Positions 55,285 to 63,407 of a stretch of DNA of 64,000 bases are shown piece by piece. The DNA lies in NCBI GenBank assembly GCA_946892665.1, contig CAMPOT010000001.1:930001-994000 (forward strand). The letters are read 5' to 3'. Origin of the DNA: Chryseobacterium sp. Marseille-Q5410. Its GTDB lineage: Bacteria; Bacteroidota; Bacteroidia; Flavobacteriales; Weeksellaceae. A program made the position numbers and the translations under genes. Every line of letters starts with the position of its first letter. The first letter of the stretch is position 1. The notes beneath the pieces are model-generated. The model saw only the letters and a list, made by a program, of their open reading frames with translations, was not told the origin of the DNA and did not search any database.

Positions 55285-55315
55285 CCCGAAGATGTACCTG
55301 TGTACACTCTCCGGG
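55285..55315 (-). terminator. Hairpin after HMA protein 3
   Basis: Imperfect stem CCCGGAGAGTGTAC / GTACATCTTCGGG with a 4-nt loop, then TTTTTA on the minus strand. Confidence 0.7.
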
Positions 55316-55327
55316 ACTGCCCAAAAC

Positions 55328-55573
55328 TTATCCGCAGCATCCTGTTGAACAACTTGAAGCCTTTTCGCTGTCGTCGCCGCCAACTTTGTAGCCTGCTTTT
55401 TCAATAGCCTCAACCAACTCTTCTTTCACTTCATCGCTTTCAACCGAAACAGATAATTTTCCTGCTTCCAATTTTTCTACTTTAATGCCGTCAATGTCTT
55501 TGATTGCTCCGTTTACTCTTGACTGGCAGTGTGCACTTTGCATATCTGGTATGCTTAATTCTACATTTTTCAT
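55328..55573 (-). CDS. HMA-like protein 3 with Cys-rich tail
   Basis: 81 residues, HMA fold, but the metal loop reads MQSAHC (His15-Cys16), without the normal CxxC. The last eight residues (CSTGCCG) carry three Cys that may replace it. The first HMA of CopA at 59005 has a similar SEHC loop, so both may form a matched pair for metal transfer. Operator site 7 lies upstream. Confidence 0.82.
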   Translation of the reverse strand: MKNVELSIPDMQSAHCQSRVNGAIKDIDGIKVEKLEAGKLSVSVESDEVKEELVEAIEKAGYKVGGDDSEKASSCSTGCCG

Positions 55574-55625
55574 TTTGAACTTATTTTTTATTGTTATACA
55601 AATTTCCGTATTAAACGGGGTGTTA

Positions 55626-55662
55626 CTATTATGGTATTCCTTGTAAGATTTGTGATTTTTAC
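55626..55662 (-). promoter_or_regulatory. Metal-regulon operator 7 (HMA protein 3)
   Basis: Minus strand: GTAAAAATCACAAATC ... GGAATACCATAATAG, 20 nt, AAATTTG. Confidence 0.8.
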
Positions 55663-55681
55663 TGATTTGGAAATCGCCGTG

Positions 55682-56191
55682 TTATTCCACGATTAGTTTG
55701 CCTTTCATATAGATGTAATGACCGGGAAACGAGCATAAGAAATCATATGAACCTTTAGCCGGAGCCGTAAAAGTAATTTCTGTGGTTTGCCCGCCGCCAA
55801 TCATTTCTGTTTTAGCGATTACGGCGTTTTCCATTCCTTTAGGTATGTAGCCGTTGTCTTTAGCATCTATCGCAGCATTAGCAAAGGCATTAAAGTCCGT
55901 GCCCTGGGCAAGAATGACAACATTGTGTCCCATTGCCTCAATCGGCGCTTTACCCACGTGCTTTAGGATGAGCTTTACGGTTTCGCCTGCTTTGGTTTTC
56001 AGTTCGGTTTTGTCGAACTTCATATCATCGCCGCCATTTATGGTAATTACGTTTTCGTTCCCTGTTTCTGCCGGGGTAACAGTTTCTTCTGTTACAGGCT
56101 TATTACTCTCCTGTGTGTTCTGTTCTTTTTGCTGATTGTTGTTACAGGCAGTAAATGCAATTACCGACAATGCTAACACTAACTTTTTCAT
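55682..56191 (-). CDS. Azurin-family cupredoxin (lipoprotein)
   Basis: 169 residues. Lipobox FTAC (Cys16), a Glu/Thr-rich linker to about residue 45, then a cupredoxin. Type-1 copper ligands: His in AMGHNVV and Cys153-His158-Met162 in LCSFPGHYIYM, with azurin spacing (+5, +9). Membrane-anchored electron carrier or periplasmic copper binder. Operator site 8 upstream. Confidence 0.93.
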   Translation of the reverse strand: MKKLVLALSVIAFTACNNNQQKEQNTQESNKPVTEETVTPAETGNENVITINGGDDMKFDKTELKTKAGETVKLILKHVGKAPIEAMGHNVVILAQGTDFNAFANAAIDAKDNGYIPKGMENAVIAKTEMIGGGQTTEITFTAPAKGSYDFLCSFPGHYIYMKGKLIVE

Positions 56192-56252
56192 TTCTATTTG
56201 AGATTTTATTTGTTATCTGATAGTGCAAATTTCAGTACAACAGGTTAGTTCC

Positions 56253-56289
56253 TTATTACGCTTTTCCGTGTTTGATTTGTGATATTTAC
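56253..56289 (-). promoter_or_regulatory. Metal-regulon operator 8 (azurin)
   Basis: Minus strand: GTAAATATCACAAATC ... GGAAAAGCGTAATAA (second half-site weak), 20 nt, AAATTTG. Confidence 0.75.
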
Positions 56290-56305
56290 TGATTTGGCAA
56301 GGCAC

Positions 56306-56339
56306 AAAAAAAGAGGGTTTAAACAAACCCTCTTTTTTT
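56306..56339 (-). terminator. Terminator after the Cys-rich four-helix gene
   Basis: Perfect stem AAAAAAAGAGGGTTT / AAACCCTCTTTTTTT, 4-nt loop. Confidence 0.9.
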
Positions 56340-56356
56340 ACAATGATAATAACAGA

Positions 56357-56701
56357 TTAAGCAGCTTTAATCATTTCTTCACAAGCCTGTGCACATTTTC
56401 TACACGCTTCAGCGCATTCTTTACAGTGCTCCATTCCCATATTTGCGTGTGCTTCGCACTCATCGGCGCAAGCATTGCAAATTTCGATGCACAGTTTACA
56501 AATTTCTTTGCTGAATTTACCATCAAGGCTTAGAACATTTGCTGCTGCCTGGCATATAGCTACGCATTCAAGATTAAGCTGAATACACTTTTTAAGATGT
56601 GCTACATCTTTCTCGTTTAAACACGCTACGGCACACTGATTACATAGAGCTATACAATTAAGGCAGGCTTCGATGCAAGATTGGAATTTTGTTTGTATCA
56701 T
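56357..56701 (-). CDS. Cys-rich four-helix-bundle copper-binding protein (Csp-like, DUF326)
   Basis: 114 residues from ATG 56701 (MIQTKFQSC); the upstream 21 codons include operator sequence spacer and are rejected. It has 19 Cys, mostly as C-x3-C or C-x2-C on helices (EACLNCIALCNQCAVAC; ACADECEAH; CAEACRKCAQACEE), the signature of DUF326 copper-storage proteins Csp1/Csp3, which hold many Cu(I) ions in the bundle core. No signal peptide, so Csp3-like and cytoplasmic. Operator site 9 upstream. Confidence 0.9.
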   Translation of the reverse strand: MIQTKFQSCIEACLNCIALCNQCAVACLNEKDVAHLKKCIQLNLECVAICQAAANVLSLDGKFSKEICKLCIEICNACADECEAHANMGMEHCKECAEACRKCAQACEEMIKAA

Positions 56702-56771
56702 AATCTTAAAATTTAAAAATGTGAATAAATTAAGCGATATCACACAAATATTAGACCTTAACACAAATGAT

Positions 56772-56808
56772 TTCGTGTAAAATTCCTTGTTTAATTTGTA
56801 AGATTTAC
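56772..56808 (-). promoter_or_regulatory. Metal-regulon operator 9 (Csp-like)
   Basis: Minus strand: GTAAATCTTACAAATT ... GGAATTTTACACGAA, 20 nt, ATATTTG. Confidence 0.77.
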
Positions 56809-56871
56809 TGATTTGGGATTACGTGATATTTAAGGTATTATTTTACAAAGGTGAATATCACTTTTTGATTG

Positions 56872-57345
56872 CTATTCATACTTAGTGGACTTATCGGCTC
56901 TCTGATAAGAGCCAAGATTAATAATGTTACTTGCTAAAGTTGTAGCATACAATTCACGTTCTTTTAGTGCTACGGCTTCTTTTAGGACATTATACCTGTC
57001 TGGTAACTTATTTACATTACTATAATAGTCGAAAAGTATTGGATTATTTCTAAAATAGATTGTCCTCAATTGCTTCAGTTCAACTGTAATCAGTTCTTTG
57101 CTATCAATTGCAATAACATTTTGCGAGATGAGTTGGTAACATTTTATAAGTTCTTCTGAAATTACCAACTCTAATATCGTATTAATGCTTCCAAAAAAGC
57201 TAAAGAACCTGCTTCTTGATATTTCCGCAGCCGATATAATGTCAAATATTTTCAAGTCCTTTAAGCTCTTGCTCATTAAGACTGTCCTTACGTTTTTAAT
57301 GGATTTGCGGACAAGGCTCGCATTCTTTATATCATTGTTCGTCAT
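56872..57345 (-). CDS. TetR-like regulator (tentative)
   Basis: 157 residues. The N-terminal 60 residues fit a TetR HTH (LKIFDIISAAEISRSRFFSFFGSINTILELVI) but are weaker than average, and the ligand domain is short. Codon use is AT-richer than its neighbours. It has operator site 10 upstream and so appears to belong to the metal regulon as a secondary regulator. Confidence 0.65.
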   Translation of the reverse strand: MTNNDIKNASLVRKSIKNVRTVLMSKSLKDLKIFDIISAAEISRSRFFSFFGSINTILELVISEELIKCYQLISQNVIAIDSKELITVELKQLRTIYFRNNPILFDYYSNVNKLPDRYNVLKEAVALKERELYATTLASNIINLGSYQRADKSTKYE

Positions 57346-57405
57346 TAGGAAATTCCCTCTGTATCGTTAGACCATAAACAAATCTACCTATAAGCTAAGG
57401 GCTTG

Positions 57406-57442
57406 AAAGTGCGATATGACTGCTAAGATTTGTAATTTTTAC
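57406..57442 (-). promoter_or_regulatory. Metal-regulon operator 10 (TetR-like gene)
   Basis: Minus strand: GTAAAAATTACAAATC then a diverged second half (CATATCGCACTTT); AGATTTG stands at the same register (60 nt). Confidence 0.6.
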
Positions 57443-57460
57443 GGGTGTAGCGTAAAAAAA

Positions 57461-57488
57461 ACGGCAGTCCCAGTTAAGGGACCACCGT
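57461..57488 (-). terminator. Hairpin after the HMBD-like lipoprotein gene
   Basis: ACGG-CA-GTCCC / GGGAC-CA-CCGT with 6-nt loop, followed on the minus strand by a run of eight T. Confidence 0.82.
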
Positions 57489-57519
57489 CTTAGCAAACGC
57501 AATAAAGCTAAGTTCTACA

Positions 57520-57909
57520 TTATTTTTTCAGTTTGTCAGCAGGCGGGTTATAATCAGCCAATTTCGTTACTCTTACCGTATCAACCCCAGTAATATCCCA
57601 AGTGATAGGTATCATTGTCATATACTCACACTTTGGACACATATCGCCCTCTGAACCTACCATTTCTTTATGACCTGGGCAACCTGTAATCAGGTGTCCG
57701 TGGGCATCAATCAGTTCGCCTTTTTCATTCCTGTCTTTAGCTGCAATTTTTTCGGCAGGCTTATCAACCACTTTTTCAGTTGCGTGGTTGTGTCCATCGC
57801 CCTCGGTATGTGCGTGTCCGTCCTTTGCAGTTTTGGTATCGCCACCACAAGAGGCTAAGAAGATTGCTAAAGAGGCGAATGCACCTATCAATAATTTGTT
57901 CACTTTCAT
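57520..57909 (-). CDS. Small heavy-metal-binding lipoprotein
   Basis: 129 residues. Lipobox LASC (Cys21), a His-rich segment (GHAHTEGDGHNHATE) and a HMBD-like finger, GCPGHKEMVGSEGDMCPKCEYMTMI. Periplasmic metal binder. It follows the CDF gene by 50 bp on the same strand and probably shares operator site 11. Confidence 0.8.
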   Translation of the reverse strand: MKVNKLLIGAFASLAIFLASCGGDTKTAKDGHAHTEGDGHNHATEKVVDKPAEKIAAKDRNEKGELIDAHGHLITGCPGHKEMVGSEGDMCPKCEYMTMIPITWDITGVDTVRVTKLADYNPPADKLKK

Positions 57910-57959
57910 TTTTATTTTTTTAGAGATTAAAACTTAGTTATAAACAGTATTCAATTAGA

Positions 57960-58916
57960 TTAATGATGATGGTGGTCGTGTCCTGACGGGTCTGCCTTTA
58001 CCGTACACAACATCGAATTGTCGTGCTTGTGTTCAGGCGTTTCCAATTGTATAGTGACGTGATGGATGTTCAGGTGTTCCAGTGTGTGCTCGACTTTGCG
58101 GAGCAATGTTTCACTTTCCCCAATCGTCTTTTTCCCATCCACAACCAAGTGGCAGGTAAGTGCATTCAAGCCGCTTGTAATCGTCCATATATGTAGGTCG
58201 TGCATACCGATAACGCCATCCGTTTTCAGGATTTTTTCTGTTACCTTTTCAACCTCCACATTTTCCGGTGTTCCCTCCATCAGTATATGTACTGATGATT
58301 TGGTAACATAGTAACCGCTTCGCAATACCAGTATGGAAACGATAATACTTGCCAATGGGTCTGCCCATCCCCAACCGAAGAACATAATCAGTAAAGCTGC
58401 AATGATAGCACCTACCGAACCCAGCATATCGCTTATAACGTGCAGGTAGGCTCCACGCATATTGAGGTTTTCTTTTACATCAGCACCACGTATCATTATC
58501 CAGGCTACAAGCACATTGACCAGAAGACCGACGAATGCCACAATGAGCATACCGCTTGATTGTATTTCCGGTGGGTTCTGAAAGCGTTCTATCGCTTCGT
58601 AAATAATATAGCCTGAAATCAGTATCAGCGTTGCGCCGTTGATAACTGCTGCAAGTATTTCAAATCGTTTGTAGCCATACGTCTTCCCGTAGTCAGCTAC
58701 TTTACTGCTGAACTTAAATGCCATCAATGCAATGAATAATGATACTGCATCGCTCAACATATGCCCTGCATCGGCTAATAAGGCAAGGCTGTTGGTCAGT
58801 AATCCGCCGATTACCTCTATTGCCATATAAGCTGTGATGATAATCAAGCTAATCGTCAGGGTCTTTTTATTTGCATTGTGTGAGTGGCTGTGCCCGTGGT
58901 CGTGGTTATGTCCCAT
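57960..58916 (-). CDS. Cation diffusion facilitator (CzcD-like)
   Basis: 318 residues, six transmembrane helices. His-rich start (HNHDHGHSHSHN) and end (GHDHHHH). Zinc-site pairs HxxxD in DAGHMLSDAV (TM2) and HVISD (TM5), as in CzcD/ZitB. Exports Zn, Co or Cd by proton antiport. So the island is not only for copper. Operator site 11 upstream. Confidence 0.94.
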   Translation of the reverse strand: MGHNHDHGHSHSHNANKKTLTISLIIITAYMAIEVIGGLLTNSLALLADAGHMLSDAVSLFIALMAFKFSSKVADYGKTYGYKRFEILAAVINGATLILISGYIIYEAIERFQNPPEIQSSGMLIVAFVGLLVNVLVAWIMIRGADVKENLNMRGAYLHVISDMLGSVGAIIAALLIMFFGWGWADPLASIIVSILVLRSGYYVTKSSVHILMEGTPENVEVEKVTEKILKTDGVIGMHDLHIWTITSGLNALTCHLVVDGKKTIGESETLLRKVEHTLEHLNIHHVTIQLETPEHKHDNSMLCTVKADPSGHDHHHH

Positions 58917-58971
58917 ATTTTATTTTATTATTGTTTCGCTGCCGCAAATTTCAGCAGCAAAACATTTTATA

Positions 58972-59008
58972 TTAGTTCGTTATTCCGTGTTTTATTTGTA
59001 AGATTTAC
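58972..59008 (-). promoter_or_regulatory. Metal-regulon operator 11 (CDF)
   Basis: Minus strand: GTAAATCTTACAAATA ... GGAATAACGAACTAA, 20 nt, AAATTTG. It overlaps the stop codon of copA (59005). Confidence 0.74.
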
Positions 59009-61416
59009 TTTTTCCACTTCAAACGTAAACTGTTACTTACCACGCTCACGCTACTTAAAGCCATCGCTGCACCTGCAATCATCGGGTTCAATAAGAAGCC
59101 GTTAATCGGGTAAAGAATACCTGCGGCAATCGGAATACCAATAAGGTTGTAGATGAACGCCCAAAACAGGTTTTGCTTAATGGTGGCTACTGTCTGCTTT
59201 GACAATCTGATTGCCTGCGGTATTTTGGTCAGGTCTGATGAAATGATGGTCATTTTAGCCACGTCCATTGCAATATCCGAACCTTTGCCCATTGCTATAC
59301 TCACATCGGCTGTTGCCAGTGCGGTACTGTCGTTGATACCATCGCCAACCATTGCTACTACTTTGCCCTGTGCTTGCAATTCTTTTACAAAGTCTGCTTT
59401 GTGCTGTGGCAATACTTCGGCTTTATAATGCTTGATGCCTGTTTGTGATGCAATCGCTTTGGCAGTCGCTTCGTTATCTCCCGTAAGCATATACAGGTCG
59501 ATACCCATTTCCTGCATTTCTTTGATAGCTGCTACCGATGTTTCTTTGATTTTATCGGAAATCGCCACTACCGAAAGAGCCTGTTTGCTGTTCGCAAACC
59601 AAATAACGGTTTTAGACTGTGTGCCCCATTCGTCCGCCTGCTGTTGTAGTTGGTCGGCAATGGTAATATTGTTTTCTGCTAACAGCTTTTTATTACCTAC
59701 ATAATAAGTATCGTTGTTAAATTCAGCTTTTGCACCTTTACCTGTGATACTATCGAAGTTGGATAATGCAGTGGCGGAAACGCCCTCCAAATGTTTCACA
59801 ACGGCTTCAGCTAATGGGTGCTCCGATTGCTTTTCAATACTCAATAAAACATCTTTAGTTGTATCATCATTGTTCAGCCATTGTATGCCTGTTACCTGTG
59901 GTCTTCCCTCGGTAATTGTTCCGGTTTTATCCAGTACGATAGCATTTACTTTTTTCGCTAATTCAAGACTTTCGGCATCTTTAATCAGGATGCCGTTTTC
60001 AGCACCTTTACCCACGCCTACCATAATAGCGGTCGGTGTAGCTAAGCCTAAAGCACAAGGACAAGCGATAACCAGTACGGTAACGGCTGCTAAAAGACCT
60101 TGCACTACGCCGTTGTCGCCTCCTAAGAAGTACCAAAGAATAAATGTAAGAATGGCAATGCTGATTACTACGGGAACGAAAATCCCTGCGATTTTATCTA
60201 CCAGTTTTTGTACCGGAGCTTTACTCCCCTGTGCATCCTGTACCATTTTGATGATGTGGGCAAGCATTGTTTCTTTACCCACTTTTACCGCCTTAAATTG
60301 GAAGCTGCCTTTTTGGTTGATGGTTCCTGCAAATACTTTTTCGTTCTCTTTTTTCAGTACCGGAACAGGCTCGCCGCTTAGCATACTTTCATCTACATAC
60401 GAGTTGCCCGATACGACCATTCCGTCCACTGCGATTTTTTCGCCCGGCTTAACCAAAATAATGTCGCCTGCATTTACATCTTCGATAGCTTTTTGTCTTT
60501 CGGTTCCGTCAGCTTCTATCACGATAACTGTTTTCGGCTGTAAGCCCATCAGCTTTTTAATAGCTGATGAGGTGTTGCCTTTGGCTTTTTCTTCTAATAG
60601 CTTACCTAACAGGATGAATGCGATAATAACGGCTGCTGCTTCAAAATAGACGTGAGCGTGTAAACCCCTTTGATGCCAAAAGTCCATAAACAGCATATTG
60701 AACACGCTGAATATGTAAGCAATACCTGTACTCAATGCTACAAGCGTGTCCATATTGGCAGAACGATGTTTCGCCTGCTTCCACGCATTGATAAAAAAGT
60801 CTTTGCCTAACCAAAGCACTACCGGAGTGGAGAATGCCCACATTATTTCATTACCATAGGGCATATCCATAAAGAACATACCGATAATGACTACCGGGAG
60901 CGATAAGATTACCGCCCAAATGGTTTTGTTTTTAAGTTTTCTGAATTTTTCGGCGTGGATAGCTTCTAAGGTTTCCTGCTGCTTGTTCTCGTCTTCAAGT
61001 AAAAGGTCATAACCGCCGTCCTGCACCGCTTTTCTGATTTGCTCGGAATTGGTCATATTTGGCAGGAACTCGACGGTAAGATTGCCTGTACCGTAATTCA
61101 CTTCGGCATTTACCACACCCGGAGCGTATTTTACCATACTTTCGGCACTGCCTGCACAGGATGCACAGGTCATACCTAAAACGGGATAGGATTGTTTAAC
61201 GGTCGGAACGCCGTAGCCTAAATCTTTGATTGCTTTTACAGCTTCGCCTACTACCTCATTATCATTTACGGTAATAGCCGCTCTGCGGTTATTTAGCTCT
61301 ACCTGATGGGTTTCTATGCCTTTTACCTGTGCAAGTCCTTTTTCAACGATTAATGCACAGTGCTCGCTTTCTACATCCTCTAAAGGAATGTATATTGTTT
61401 CTTTATTTGTTGCCAT
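59005..61416 (-). CDS. copA: Copper-translocating P-type ATPase
   Basis: 803 residues, P1B-ATPase. Two N-terminal HMA domains: the first is degenerate (SEHC, Cys20), the second normal (GMTCASC, Cys84/Cys87). Then eight membrane helices with the CPC motif in ACPCALGLATPT, phosphorylation DKTGTITEG, SEHPLAEAV, and GDGINDSTALA. It pumps Cu(I) out of the cytoplasm. Operator site 12 upstream. Confidence 0.96.
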   Translation of the reverse strand: MATNKETIYIPLEDVESEHCALIVEKGLAQVKGIETHQVELNNRRAAITVNDNEVVGEAVKAIKDLGYGVPTVKQSYPVLGMTCASCAGSAESMVKYAPGVVNAEVNYGTGNLTVEFLPNMTNSEQIRKAVQDGGYDLLLEDENKQQETLEAIHAEKFRKLKNKTIWAVILSLPVVIIGMFFMDMPYGNEIMWAFSTPVVLWLGKDFFINAWKQAKHRSANMDTLVALSTGIAYIFSVFNMLFMDFWHQRGLHAHVYFEAAAVIIAFILLGKLLEEKAKGNTSSAIKKLMGLQPKTVIVIEADGTERQKAIEDVNAGDIILVKPGEKIAVDGMVVSGNSYVDESMLSGEPVPVLKKENEKVFAGTINQKGSFQFKAVKVGKETMLAHIIKMVQDAQGSKAPVQKLVDKIAGIFVPVVISIAILTFILWYFLGGDNGVVQGLLAAVTVLVIACPCALGLATPTAIMVGVGKGAENGILIKDAESLELAKKVNAIVLDKTGTITEGRPQVTGIQWLNNDDTTKDVLLSIEKQSEHPLAEAVVKHLEGVSATALSNFDSITGKGAKAEFNNDTYYVGNKKLLAENNITIADQLQQQADEWGTQSKTVIWFANSKQALSVVAISDKIKETSVAAIKEMQEMGIDLYMLTGDNEATAKAIASQTGIKHYKAEVLPQHKADFVKELQAQGKVVAMVGDGINDSTALATADVSIAMGKGSDIAMDVAKMTIISSDLTKIPQAIRLSKQTVATIKQNLFWAFIYNLIGIPIAAGILYPINGFLLNPMIAGAAMALSSVSVVSNSLRLKWKK

Positions 61417-61469
61417 ATTTCGATTGCTTTATTTTCATAATGCAAAGGTGGCAACAATAAAGAGGACTG

Positions 61470-61506
61470 TTATTGTGAAATTCTGGGTTTGATTTGTAAG
61501 ATTTAC
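61470..61506 (-). promoter_or_regulatory. Metal-regulon operator 12 (copA)
   Basis: Minus strand: GTAAATCTTACAAATC ... AGAATTTCACAATAA, 20 nt, ACCTTTG. It abuts the stop of the AraC-type gene at 61507. Confidence 0.82.
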
Positions 61507-62070
61507 TTAAACCTTATCCAGTGGCTTGCGTTTGTCTTCCCGTATCTGCTTGAAATGGCTCGGTGTAAGCCCCGTTACTTTCTTAAACTGGTTGCTCAAA
61601 TATGCCACGCTCGAATAATTCATACGGTCGGCAATCTCGCTCAACGACAGCTCATCGTACACCAACAGTTCTTTTATCTTTTCAACTTTCTGTGCGATAA
61701 AATACTTTTCGATAGTCGTACCCTCAATATCGGAAAACAGGTTGCTAAGGTAGTTATAATCGTGGTGCAGCGCATCGCTCAACACGTCCGAAAGATTGGT
61801 CTTCGCATCGTTGTCCTGATGGTGCACCAGGTCAATGATAACTTTCTTTATTTTCTCAATCATCCGGCTCTTCTTGTCGTCGATGACCTGAAAGCCCAAA
61901 GGGTCTAAAACATTTTCCAATGCTTCACGCTCTGCTGTGGTTAAATCTTTTTCAAGGGTTATTTCGCCCAGTTTTATATTGTTAGCCGCTATGCCGAGCT
62001 TGTCGAGTTCGTTCTGAACTACGAGGATGCAACGGTTGCAGACCATATTTTTGATAAATAATGTACTCAT
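61507..62070 (-). CDS. AraC-type regulator with N-terminal metal-binding domain (2)
   Basis: 187 residues: HMA-like N-terminus with CNRC (Cys11, Cys14), linker, and AraC double HTH from about residue 95 (LSLSEIADRMNYSSVAYLSNQFKKVTGLTPSHFKQIRED). Closely parallels the protein at 52154. It has no copy of the regulon operator upstream, unlike the other, so it could be the constitutive sensor that starts the response. It lies directly upstream of copA. Confidence 0.88.
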   Translation of the reverse strand: MSTLFIKNMVCNRCILVVQNELDKLGIAANNIKLGEITLEKDLTTAEREALENVLDPLGFQVIDDKKSRMIEKIKKVIIDLVHHQDNDAKTNLSDVLSDALHHDYNYLSNLFSDIEGTTIEKYFIAQKVEKIKELLVYDELSLSEIADRMNYSSVAYLSNQFKKVTGLTPSHFKQIREDKRKPLDKV

Positions 62071-62196
62071 ATTTCGCTAAATCACAATTCATTTTGTTGC
62101 ATCAATACGCAATCACAAATTTAAGATTAAAAATTAAGTATTTATTGATTATGAGCGACTAAGTGATGCAGATAAGTATTTTCATAAGGGAAAACT

Positions 62197-62230
62197 GCCA
62201 AAATCTTCCCTATTGTAGGGACATCTTGGC
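62197..62230. repeat. Inverted repeat upstream of rteC (right copy)
   Basis: GCCAAAATCTTCCC and GGGACATCTTGGC arms around a 7-bp spacer, about 70 bp before the rteC start. Likely operator or attenuator for rteC. Confidence 0.55.
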
Positions 62231-62299
62231 GGTTAAATTGCTGTTTATTAATAACATTTGCTAAGGTACTCTGATATTGATAACGTAATCCTCCTTACT

Positions 62300-63145
62300 A
62301 TGAGAAAATCTTTAGGAACTATTGTTACCGAAATTCAGGAGCAGGAACGGAAACTTTCAGTCACGTGTTCGGGGCTAATTGAAGAGGCTTTTCAAATGAC
62401 CGTTTTTCTTCAGGAGCTATTGGTTTCAGCAAAAGAATGTGTGTTAAGTTCGGGGTTTGACAACCAGGCGAAAGAGATTGAGTTCTTTAAAATGGTAAAG
62501 CCTCAAATCCTGGGCAAACTTATCTACTACAACAAGCTTTACCGGATGGAAACCTCGTGCCCGGTCAATAACGGGAAAATGTATCACGCCTATTTCTCCA
62601 ACCATTTAACCGAGCTAAAGATTGAATTTAGGGAACATATTTGCAACTCCCACTTTTACCGATACTACCGTTCGGGAAGGGTGGATAAGGATAGCGAATA
62701 CTTTAAGCGGGGGCAGATAAATTACCTCGATGGGCTTAATAGTTACGTTTTTGAAATTGACCCGCAATTCTCTACCTATTATGATTACAAAGTAGCCCGC
62801 ATCATCGCTAACGACCTGTTATACGCCTACCTCTTAACCAAAATCAGCCCCGAAGAAAATCCCGATACCTTTTTTCAAAACACAGACGACATCAAAGAGC
62901 TTTCTTGGACGGACAGCAAAAACGCCCTGATTGAGTTGATGTATGCCCTGTACGCATCGGGTGCTATTTCGGGTGGTAAGGTGGGCATCCGAAAGCTCAC
63001 AGCCATTTCGCAGGTCTTGTTCCGAATTTCACTGACCGATGTGCATCACGCATTCCACCGGATGAAAACCCGTGCAGGTTCTCGCACCTTGTTTTTAGAC
63101 CAGTTGAAGCAGGCACTTGAAGAATATATGGATAAGAACGTATAA
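62300..63145 (+). CDS. rteC: RteC-family regulator (right copy)
   Basis: 281 residues from ATG 62300 (MRKSLGTIV); the frame is open from a TTG at 62258. It has the RteC blocks FFKMVKPQILGKLIYYNKLYRME, FYRYYRSGR, YYDYKVARIIANDLLYAYL and SWTDSKNALIELMYALYASG. In CTnDOT, RteC activates the excision operon; here two HTH genes follow in the same direction, matching that layout. A terminator separates them. Confidence 0.88.
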   Translation: MRKSLGTIVTEIQEQERKLSVTCSGLIEEAFQMTVFLQELLVSAKECVLSSGFDNQAKEIEFFKMVKPQILGKLIYYNKLYRMETSCPVNNGKMYHAYFSNHLTELKIEFREHICNSHFYRYYRSGRVDKDSEYFKRGQINYLDGLNSYVFEIDPQFSTYYDYKVARIIANDLLYAYLLTKISPEENPDTFFQNTDDIKELSWTDSKNALIELMYALYASGAISGGKVGIRKLTAISQVLFRISLTDVHHAFHRMKTRAGSRTLFLDQLKQALEEYMDKNV

Positions 63146-63168
63146 ACACCCCGTCAATAAAGAGTTTG

Positions 63169-63199
63169 AAAGCAATACGCAACCCGTATTGCTTTTTTT
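63169..63199 (+). terminator. Terminator after rteC (right copy)
   Basis: Perfect 11-bp stem AAAGCAATACG / CGTATTGCTTT, 5-nt loop and T-run. Confidence 0.88.
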
Positions 63200-63220
63200 G
63201 TGCTTGCACTTGCCCATATA

Positions 63221-63232
63221 TGCCAATTGGCA
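63221..63232. repeat. 12-bp palindrome TGCCAATTGGCA
   Basis: Perfect palindrome in the 208-bp gap between the rteC terminator and the first HTH gene; possible operator of the excision genes (for RteC or an HTH protein). Confidence 0.4.
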
Positions 63233-63407
63233 AACAGGCATATTTTCCTACACCAAAAATCAACAAATCTGCCGAAACGCTTATTTAATAAGGCTTTCCG
63301 GCAAATTGTAAAATTTTCAAAAAACCACTTTTTCAATTGGTAAGCATTGGCAGACAAACACTGCCACACTTCTGAATTTTGTCCTGTGAATATTAAACAA
63401 CAGTGCT

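Noticed and set aside
55231..55413. 60-codon minus-strand frame
   Set aside because: It overlaps the 3' part of HMA protein 3 and its terminator in another frame; no recognisable protein.
56872..57345. Copper repressor of the CsoR or CopY type
   Set aside because: The protein has no CsoR Cys-His-Cys set and no CopY C-x-C pairs; the HTH is nearest to TetR.
59714..60649. 311-codon + strand frame opposite copA
   Set aside because: copA motifs on the minus strand are complete; this frame is an antisense shadow due to codon bias.
61489..61908. 139-codon + strand frame
   Set aside because: Antisense to the AraC-type regulator at 61507 and overlapping operator 12.
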